From Pichia kudriavzevii (Eukaryota > Ascomycota > Pichiomycetes > Pichiales > Pichiaceae), in NCBI RefSeq assembly GCF_003054445.1, contig NC_042507.1, positions 1,674,001 through 1,738,000 on the forward strand: 64,000 nucleotides of DNA, in the 5' to 3' direction. The position numbers and the translations under genes are program-made. This document shows positions 19,383 through 26,494 of the stretch, piece by piece. Each line of letters starts with the position of its first letter. Within the stretch, counting starts at the first letter, position 1. The notes under the pieces are model-generated. The model saw only the letters and a list, made by a program, of their open reading frames with translations. It was not told where the DNA came from and did not search any database.

Positions 19383-20282
19383 TTAAAACCCGAATATATC
19401 GTCCATTGTATTCTTTGATTTTTTCTTCTTCTTCTTCTTTGTGGTACCTCCAAATATATCTTCGATGGCACTTGACTTCTTCTTTTTCTTAGAACTCTGC
19501 CCGGTTACGGATTCAATCGTAGAAGGTCGTTCGCTATCGATAGGTTGTGCAATAGGAGCAGGACCCTCAATATCAATAGGTTCCCCGATATCGAAACCCC
19601 TACCACTTTCAATATCTTTCTTACCTTCTTCAACCTCCTTTTTATTATTAACCTCCATTTCTTCCACGCGTTCCATTTCCGTGATTGGTTTGTTCAGACC
19701 AGTATCGTCAAACTGTTTCAACAATGAAAAAACTTTGGCAAGAGCCCCCACAACGGTAAACCCAATATTAACAAACTGACCAAGCTCAATGACACCCATA
19801 AACGACCAATAGCACCTTTGTATACATTTTTTATTCAGATAACGAACTTCTTTGAACAGTAATTTCAGTTTTCCATTGATTAATTCGACGGCCTTCACAT
19901 CATCCAACTGGTTATGCTTTTTCAGCTTGAGTTCTCTCTTTGTAGACTTTTTACCTTTGAAGGTAGACCTCTCGGTCATTTTGGGTACTTCAAACACTTT
20001 AACAAAAGTTTTTTTCCCGTCATTCCATTGTACGCCCGTCAATCTACGTAAAGTTCGTATTTCATCGATATCATGGATCAGCAGTAGAACTTTCCTTAAA
20101 TGTCTTCTCAATATATCTAGATCGGACCACCATTTAGCTACGTGATGTTGATTTAAATTTCGGTGATAAACCAAATGGATTATCTGGAATTCGTCCAAAA
20201 GAGAGAGATACAAAGACTCGTCGTAGGGAAGAGGGATATCGACGGGACGGATCCTCGTAAAAGAATCAAGTAATCCAGACAT
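19383..20282 (-). CDS. RMP1: RMP1-like subunit of RNase MRP
   Basis: 299 aa from the ATG at 20282 (MSGLLDSFTRIRPVDIPLPY). The RMP1 signature lies at about residues 30-60: LVYHRNLNQHHVAKWWSDLD followed by LRRHLRKVLL. Lys-rich stretches and a C-terminus KKKKKKSKNTMDDIFGF suggest a nucleolar protein. Rmp1 is specific to RNase MRP, which processes pre-rRNA at A3. An in-frame ATG at 20402 would add 40 hydrophobic, low-complexity residues and probably lies in the 5' UTR. Longer than S. cerevisiae Rmp1 (201 aa). The stop is 15 bp from the SPE4 stop, and the convergent pair matches YLR145W/YLR146C. Confidence 0.85.
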   Translation of the reverse strand: MSGLLDSFTRIRPVDIPLPYDESLYLSLLDEFQIIHLVYHRNLNQHHVAKWWSDLDILRRHLRKVLLLIHDIDEIRTLRRLTGVQWNDGKKTFVKVFEVPKMTERSTFKGKKSTKRELKLKKHNQLDDVKAVELINGKLKLLFKEVRYLNKKCIQRCYWSFMGVIELGQFVNIGFTVVGALAKVFSLLKQFDDTGLNKPITEMERVEEMEVNNKKEVEEGKKDIESGRGFDIGEPIDIEGPAPIAQPIDSERPSTIESVTGQSSKKKKKSSAIEDIFGGTTKKKKKKKSKNTMDDIFGF

Positions 20283-22171
20283 TGTTTGTTGGAATAGAGC
20301 AAGTAAAGTGACCAACTCCGTTTTGGCTTTGTATAAATTTCCAAATTTGAAAAAAGAGTAATGTAGATGGACTACGAATGAAAAAATAAAATAAAATAAC
20401 ATAAAATCGAATATAAAAATAAAAAATTAACCAAACCTACAAACTAACTATTGTTAAAGTCAGCATGGAAAAGTAGGCGACGGGTCTAGAATAGCCGAGA
20501 AAGCATCAAGTCGCTCCGCAAGAGTCTCAGGAGATGTCCTATTGTTAGATATGACATTCAGAGGGGGGAAGGCAAGTCTGGACTGACAAGAGGTACATCA
20601 GAGGATCGGCAATCGTAATATCAGGAACCAGCAATAATTTAGCCAAGGTTGTTTACCCTCGTCCCGCGAAGCTGTGTTTACGATTCTATACATAGGAGTA
20701 TCTGAAGATTGAAGGAAGAAAACTGGTAAATTTCAGACAGTCAAACAACATGACAATTTCGTTTGTTGTAGAACAATCCTTAAGCTATTAACCAGAACCT
20801 TTATACTGCAACACACGGTCATCCTTTGCATGCTAGGCAAACATGTTGAGTATAAAGACTCTACTCTTGTCTCACTCCACAAAAGGTGTATACTAAACAT
20901 AGTAGAAACCCAAATGAAAACGTTTGGGGAAATAATATCTTTAATTTTATTTTTAATTGATTAGTAGATTTGTCGCCATAATCAATCTGTAAAATTCCCT
21001 TGTACACAATTCAAGAAATTTCCTATAGAGAGAGAGTGAGAGCAGGTTTAGTAATATGTGGATGGGGAGGTCTACAGCAAAGACAGGGTCTAGAGTTGTC
21101 TTGGAAACTTACTCTAGGCAGAACGTTTGTGGTGTATGTATAAACAATCAAAGAGAGTCTTGGCGACGATGCACCTCTGCAGTATATTTTTGGCTGGTGC
21201 TATTGTACTATACTGATTCATTCTGTTTACTATGAAACAAAACCAAACAAATATGAGCCCATTTATTCTATATGGACATGCGCCACACTTCCACACCGTC
21301 CTCCGCTCCTCCTCATCGGCGTCACCCGCCACAACAGCTTTTTCGGTAACATCGCCCTTGCATTTTCCAATTGTTTCTCAATGCTTGTGTTTACATTTCG
21401 GGAACCCGAAAACACCCGGTCTCGGCAGTTTACAACGTTTTCGGGTTTTTTTTCTCTGCTCTGAAAAAAAAAAAAAAAAGAAAAAGAGAAAACACTAGTC
21501 TCACCTCTGTTACCAAGAGTGTGTAAATGCGTACTATAATTAATACCAGTTGCTGCTGTATAGGACGGAAAACAAACAAACATACAAGCAAACGAACAGG
21601 CAGCCACAGAGAGAAACAAAGAAAATTGGTAATAACCAGAAACCCAAACAAACGAGCAAGTAAACATAGTTTCCAGGCAACGGATTTATGGGTGATTAAA
21701 GAAAAGTAAACTTGGTGTACAATGTAAGCAACCTATCTAAAACAGAGGATCACCATATACCGGAGTTCTAGAATACGTCCCGTGCCACTAGTCTGTGCCA
21801 TCGCCCCGCTATTAATAGCGAGACCTCCAATCCGAGGTCTTTTTCCTTGTTTGCGCGACTCTTGCTAAGGCAGGGCCCCCCTAATAGCAGCAGAAACACA
21901 AACACTGCAAAACAAAAAATAAACAAGCAACACGCGGTCTGGACCTCCTTTCCGGCATGGAGCGGAAACTCCCACAGCACTAGCTGGAAAATGTAAACAA
22001 AGCGCGTTTCTTCATCTCCGTCCGCAGAAGGTACATCTCCATCCTATAAAGGGCATGCTGTTCGTCATGGTTGAAACTTGGGTTTGGTTTCTGCTTTATT
22101 CTTTCTTTTTTTTTCTTTAACTTTCTGTAAGACAAGTACTTCATATTTACAAACTTATACACTCGTTTACA
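20283..22171. other. Long intergenic region (1.9 kb) upstream of a cell-wall protein gene
   Basis: This is the longest gene-free stretch in the window, between divergent RMP1 and the CWP2-like gene. It has a GC-richer part at 20460-20700, a run of 16 A at about 21463-21478, an AAAC/AAAG-rich purine segment at 21565-21670, and two adjacent hairpins followed by a T-run at 21807-21844. Open frames up to 134 codons overlap each other on both strands, have no family character and cross the A/T runs. I read it as an extended promoter, with a possible unrecognised RNA. No tRNA is visible. Confidence 0.5.
21807..21844 (+). other. Two adjacent hairpins followed by T5
   Basis: A perfect 14-bp palindrome CGCTATTAATAGCG (21807-21820) is followed at once by a 7-bp stem AGACCTC/GAGGTCT with loop CAATCC (21821-21840). 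T5 at 21840-21844 starts with the last base of that stem. The layout resembles the 3' end of a structured or Pol III transcript on the plus strand, but no promoter boxes are clear. Confidence 0.45.
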
Positions 22172-22489
22172 ATGCAATTCACCACCGTTTCCGTTTTAGC
22201 TTTAGCTTCCGTCGTCGTTGCAGACCAAGTCCTCACCCAAATTGGTGATGGTCAAATCCAAGCTCCAACCACTGGTAACCAAGAAGTCACCACCAAGACT
22301 TCTACTCCAGAAACCACCAAGGAAACCACCAAGACCACTCCTCCAGCAACCACCGAGAAGACCACCACTTCTTCTACCCCAGCTCCAGCTCCATCTAACG
22401 AAACTCAAACTGAATTCGAAAATGCTGCTCCAAAGGCTGTCATTGGTTCTGGTTTAGTTGCAATTGCAGGTTTAGCTGCTTTATTATAA
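22172..22489 (+). CDS. CWP2: CWP2-like GPI-anchored cell-wall mannoprotein
   Basis: 105 aa. Signal peptide at residues 1-17 (MQFTTVSVLALASVVVA). One PIR-type repeat TQIGDGQIQ lies at residues 22-30, whose first Gln is known in the family to be esterified to beta-1,3-glucan. A Thr/Pro-rich stalk (about residues 33-75) should be O-mannosylated. The GPI signal at the end (ENAAPKAVIGSG followed by a hydrophobic tail) closely resembles that of S. cerevisiae Cwp2 (ENGAAKAAVGMG; 92 aa). Codon bias is very strong (ACC, GTC, CCA), pointing to high expression. The very long upstream region fits a heavily regulated wall gene. Cwp1 or another small wall protein is the alternative. Confidence 0.85.
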   Translation: MQFTTVSVLALASVVVADQVLTQIGDGQIQAPTTGNQEVTTKTSTPETTKETTKTTPPATTEKTTTSSTPAPAPSNETQTEFENAAPKAVIGSGLVAIAGLAALL

Positions 22490-23079
22490 GTTTGTAACAT
22501 TGCCTAGTGCTTTGTTGTCGATGCATGCCGATACCCCCATTTCATCTTCATCTTGTTATAATTAGCAACGACTTTGATCTTTAAATATATACATACCATT
22601 TATACTTCATAATTAAAAATACAAAAAAATTTCTTTAATTCATTTTTACACTTGATTATTTGCTTCATGCATCTAGTTCCTTTTATTGATTGAACTTTGT
22701 ATGTATCACATTTGTCCACTCTTGTTTCCCTTGTTTGGCCTGTTTCACAGTCACCCCACTGCACGCCTCCCCAATCGGGTATCTTTAGCGCTGTCCTGGA
22801 ATTCCATCCTGTTTCCGTGCTGTCATCCCCTCGTCCCCCCACTGGCGCGTTTCCTATTTTGGGGTTGCTACCCGAGATAAGAAAATTTCCCAACTTCTCC
22901 AAGTTCAGTGAGTAATAAATTGGTAGGAATGTATGTTCAGAAACCAATGAAGCATGTTTTCTGTTGAGGAATCAGAAAGTTCGTTGATATGTATTCCACA
23001 TTGCACCCTCTAACAGTGTCTTGCATTTTTTTCCAACCTATTAGACTTCAACTACAGAATACTACATTACTATCGACCA
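22490..23079. other. Intergenic region of about 590 bp
   Basis: Holds the 3' flank of the CWP2-like gene and the promoter of the small membrane-protein gene. A C-rich segment lies at 22745-22850. Short overlapping frames of 64-115 codons on both strands show no protein-like features. Nothing else recognised. Confidence 0.45.
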
Positions 23080-23334
23080 ATGCAATTAACTCGTAAACAG
23101 CGCCAATACTCAATTGTAGGATTGTCTACTTTAGCTGTTGTTGGTGCTATCGCCATCTTAGCGAAGACGTTCCCACACTTGAACCCATTTGCGTCAAAAG
23201 AAAATAGCAGCGAGAATGGTGAAGATGGCCAACTGCTTGGCCAAGACAAGGAACAAGAAAAGAAGGAAAATGCAGAAGCGGATGAAATTGATGATGATGA
23301 GGTCGAAGTTGAAGAGTCTGCTGTTTTGGCTTGA
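23080..23334 (+). CDS. Small single-pass membrane protein of unknown function (84 aa)
   Basis: 84 aa from an ATG. A short basic N-terminus (MQLTRKQRQYS) precedes one predicted membrane span at about residues 11-28 (SIVGLSTLAVVGAIAILA). The rest is strongly acidic (DEIDDDEVEVEES near residues 67-79). A basic N-terminus followed by a single span and an acidic tail could suit an ER or mitochondrial membrane protein with its tail in the opposite compartment or cytosol. I do not recognise a family. It lies between the CWP2-like gene and another unidentified gene, so context does not help. Confidence 0.6.
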   Translation: MQLTRKQRQYSIVGLSTLAVVGAIAILAKTFPHLNPFASKENSSENGEDGQLLGQDKEQEKKENAEADEIDDDEVEVEESAVLA

Positions 23335-23608
23335 TTTTGTTTCTCTCCACTTTCCTTGCTAAAAAAGATTTCCACCCGATTCTACTACCCACTTTTTTAA
23401 CACTACAATTACCCTTCTGTATACTGTTATAGTAAAACTAATTAAAATAGATAAGTTTGAACATGTTTGTATCAAAAGTGCTGGAAAAAATATGTCTTGT
23501 ACGCGAGAGAGATGAAAAAAAAACATACTCTTTCTAGGAATCCGTTATAGGGTGTGTACAGTTGAGACACTGTCGGTAGTCAATAGTAGCCTTATTCGCC
23601 AGCTAAAC

Positions 23609-24586
23609 ATGTCTGCTGAAGCATATCGCGAGACACTGGACAGATCTTTGCAGCTCTCAATACAGTCATTGAAAGATATAGCAGAGGAGGGTGCAGATTT
23701 AAACGATATCAGAAGGAAACTCATTTTGGATACGTCGTCTCTAGTGACAGCGAAAAACTCATTCAGGAGAGACATTGAAGATCTGAACTCAAAATATCTG
23801 CAAAAGAGGCAACTAAATGACTCGAACTTTAATAATACCTTTTTAACGAAGTGGGAAATTCAGAGAATCAAAAACTCGAGATTATACAGTAATCTAATGG
23901 AGGTGATTAGGGAAATACCAGATTTGAGAACAGACTTACTGAATGATGTATCAATTGAGAATTTCCAAGATTACTTTGTCGAAAAAAAGGAATTTGAGAG
24001 AATCATCTCAGAGGATATTGGAAACCTGCATAATTTTATAATACCGAAGAATGTGGACGCCGAATTATCTGAAATATTTGAGAAATCAGATATCAACAAG
24101 TTCAAGTTGGTTCAATTACATGATAAATATTACAACAAAAAAATCTCAAATTTAAACGATTCTTTGAGGAAGTGGGAATCCAAGTTGAATAGACTGAAAT
24201 CTTTCAAAGATGATGCTATCAAATTCAAAAATGAAATTGAAGATGTTAATATGGATGAACACAATGATCAAGTATCAGATGTCGAAATTGATGATGACTA
24301 TGTTGATGGTGACGGTGACGCAGATATCGATGGTGATGCAGATGTAGCTAGTGATGCAGATGTAGACGGTGATGCGGATGGCGACGCAGATGCAGATATA
24401 GACCATGAGCATGATGATGAAATGACAGAAGACTATGTGGGGGAGCAGAACGTGCAGAAAATTGATTACAGCCACGAGGAATTGATGGATATTGACGATG
24501 AAGAGGGGAAAATACAATCTCCAGACCAACCATACGAGAACGCCTCTGGTTTTAATAATGATGAAATAGAAGGCATAGAAAGCTAA
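23609..24586 (+). CDS. Coiled-coil protein with acidic Asp/Gly/Ala repeat tail, unidentified
   Basis: 325 aa from the first ATG of the frame; the 19 upstream codons begin at GTG and are probably leader. Residues about 1-220 are charged and helical with coiled-coil character (for example YNKKISNLNDSLRKWESKLN). Residues about 225-275 are Asp-rich and contain an 18-bp tandem repeat, giving the pattern DADxDG. The C-terminus is acidic. The layout (helical N-terminus, acidic tail) recalls small nuclear-complex subunits such as THO component Mft1 or inner-kinetochore proteins, but I see no diagnostic motif and give no name. Confidence 0.75.
   Translation: MSAEAYRETLDRSLQLSIQSLKDIAEEGADLNDIRRKLILDTSSLVTAKNSFRRDIEDLNSKYLQKRQLNDSNFNNTFLTKWEIQRIKNSRLYSNLMEVIREIPDLRTDLLNDVSIENFQDYFVEKKEFERIISEDIGNLHNFIIPKNVDAELSEIFEKSDINKFKLVQLHDKYYNKKISNLNDSLRKWESKLNRLKSFKDDAIKFKNEIEDVNMDEHNDQVSDVEIDDDYVDGDGDADIDGDADVASDADVDGDADGDADADIDHEHDDEMTEDYVGEQNVQKIDYSHEELMDIDDEEGKIQSPDQPYENASGFNNDEIEGIES
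24303..24410 (+). repeat. 18-bp tandem repeat inside a coding region (6 units)
   Basis: Six consecutive 18-bp units with consensus CAGATGTAGACGGTGATG, the first and the last two diverged. They encode six-residue units of the type ADVDGD in the acidic tail of the unidentified coiled-coil protein. Because 18 is a multiple of three, unit number can change without breaking the frame. Confidence 0.85.
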
Positions 24587-25228
24587 CTTGGCGTTTATCG
24601 GTTGTATAATAAATTGAAGTAACGTGTAACATACATTCCATGAATTTTCCATTGGTTGGTTTTTTCCAATTTTCCCCTCCAATATCAATTACCTTTTCTT
24701 TAATTATATCGGAGTAAAACCTTGCCTTCAATGTTTCTATAAGAAAAACAACACACAGTCATCTTTATGGAACTGCATTTGGTGTGTTAAAGAATAAAAA
24801 TTGACCTAAATATCTTATTTGCTGTCTTTGCTTGCTTTAGTTGCTTTAGTTTCTTCTCCTGCATCTTCTACACCTTTTATGTCTACTTAATTACACGATA
24901 TAGCCCTAATAACTACTTTTAGATCAGTATCTCATTATAACTTCCAGTAAGAAAGATAATTTCTACTAGCCACGAAAGCCGAACTGTTCATTGCATCGGT
25001 TTTCTTGTGCCCTGGAAACCATACAAAGAAACAAACATGCTACAAAAACCGTGAAAACATGACAAACTCACTTTCATCTATATCGAGCCGCCGCGCAATC
25101 TCATATTTGTAGAAGCAGCCACCACTCTCTTCCTTTAGCACAAGCTGTGTCTGTTCATTCTACAGACTTGATGCAAAACAGTGAAGTCAGTATCCTCCCC
25201 TCATATATATAGACACATAGGATATACG
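24587..25228. other. Intergenic region with a possible small spliced minus-strand gene
   Basis: This 642-bp region separates the coiled-coil gene from VMA5. The minus strand shows a 29-codon open segment (25159 down to 25072) with sequence like SGGCFYKYEIARRLDIDE, bounded by TAG and GTGAGT. A second segment at 24883-24815 ends GEETKATKASKDSK-stop. The two join in phase if GTGAGT (25071) and TAG (24883) are splice sites. No start exon and no perfect TACTAAC were found, so I do not call a gene. Confidence 0.3.
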
Positions 25229-26302
25229 ATGTCACATATTATAATTTCGCTTCCAGAGACCGCAGGTGTTTCGCTTTCTTCCGTGCAACAATGGCTGGAA
25301 ACAAGCATCGACCAGGGTAGTGCTGAAGTTCATAGCGTTAAATTACCCGATTTCAAAGTAGCTACTTTAGACTCCTTAGTGGCGCAATCAGAAGAACTAT
25401 CCAAACTTGATGGTCAGCTGTACTCATCTATTGGGAAAGTCGAAGAGATTTTGGATTCAATTGGGGGAAAAGTCAATAAAACTGATATCTATGATGATCT
25501 AGAGAAGTTCAATTGGAATGGCGGTAGATTTCGTTTAAACAAATCAACTGATGAATTAATCAAAATGATATCAAGCCAGGGTCTACAATTGGATGCCGAC
25601 CTAAGAAACCAATACCAATCTTACATTACTGCAAAATCCAACCTCAACAATGTCGAAAGGAAACAAAATGGTGATTTATCTGTTAAATCGTTGCATGATA
25701 TTGTCAAGAAAGATGATTACATTGATAGTGAGCATCTAACAACGATTTTCCTAGCTGTTCCAAACTCATTGGTGAAGGAGTTTTATAACACCTACGAAAC
25801 TGCTTCTCCATTTGTTGTACCAAGAAGTGCAAGACTGCTAAACAGCGATTCCGAATTTCATCTTTTCGCTGTTACTTTATTCAAAAAATATGAATCTGAG
25901 TTCTTACATGCTGCTAGAGAGAATAAGTGGATTCCAAGAAACTTCAAGTATTCGGAATCCACAATTGAGGGTTTGAGAAATGAATATTCTCAAGCTAAGA
26001 AGGATGAATTCATCTTAAAGAACGACTTGCTAAGATTAACTAAGGAAGCTTTTACCGAAATTTTCTTATGCTGGTCTCACATCAAATTCTTACGGGTTTT
26101 CATAGAGAGTGTTCTAAGATATGGTTTACCTCCTAATTTCTATTGCTTCGTTCTTAAGCCAAAACATCTAGATGCTGCTAAGAAAGAGCTGATAGAAAAA
26201 TTCGGTTATTTGGGCGGTAAATCAGGCGCAAATGATGATTTGCATGAATACGCAGGTATCGTGGATACAGATTATGAACCCTTTGTCATATATACTGTTT
26301 AG
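25229..26302 (+). CDS. VMA5: VMA5, V-ATPase V1 subunit C
   Basis: 357 aa from the ATG at 25229 (MSHIIISLPETAGVSLSSVQ); the in-frame codon 48 bp upstream is GTG and not a start. Sequence features match subunit C, including FKVATLDSLVAQSEELSKLD (about residues 38-57), the NWNGGRFRLNKSTDELIKMI block near 95-113, and the conserved C-terminal stretch RVFIESVLRYGLPPNFYCFV near 288-307. Subunit C links the peripheral stalks to the V1 head and leaves during reversible disassembly. Length is slightly below the S. cerevisiae protein (392 aa). Two other V-ATPase genes (VMA1, VMA9) lie in this window but not next to it. Confidence 0.96.
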   Translation: MSHIIISLPETAGVSLSSVQQWLETSIDQGSAEVHSVKLPDFKVATLDSLVAQSEELSKLDGQLYSSIGKVEEILDSIGGKVNKTDIYDDLEKFNWNGGRFRLNKSTDELIKMISSQGLQLDADLRNQYQSYITAKSNLNNVERKQNGDLSVKSLHDIVKKDDYIDSEHLTTIFLAVPNSLVKEFYNTYETASPFVVPRSARLLNSDSEFHLFAVTLFKKYESEFLHAARENKWIPRNFKYSESTIEGLRNEYSQAKKDEFILKNDLLRLTKEAFTEIFLCWSHIKFLRVFIESVLRYGLPPNFYCFVLKPKHLDAAKKELIEKFGYLGGKSGANDDLHEYAGIVDTDYEPFVIYTV

Positions 26303-26494
26303 TAGCACCCTAGCTTTACATTTTTTTTTAGAAGTCTGATCTTTCTATAAATACTTAATAAAAGAAAAAAAGCAAGACAAATTCTTTCTAAAAAGGGAAC
26401 GAAATAACAACAAACAGCCAGACATAAGTACTTGGAGGTTCCAAGATGTTCATCGCAGAGAACAGAAGGAATCAAACTGAAATGTCGAGTGACT

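Noticed and set aside
20283-20402. Upstream in-frame ATG extension of RMP1
   Set aside because: The 40 extra residues are hydrophobic and come from AT-rich leader DNA. The family's N-terminus fits the start at 20282.
21263-21667. 134-codon minus-strand frame (and two overlapping frames) upstream of the CWP2-like gene
   Set aside because: Runs through a 16-A homopolymer, is Phe/Cys-rich, overlaps other frames on both strands and shows no family resemblance.
22600-22947. 115-codon minus-strand frame after the CWP2-like gene
   Set aside because: Composition unlike neighbours, no domain; overlaps short plus-strand frames in the same C-rich segment.
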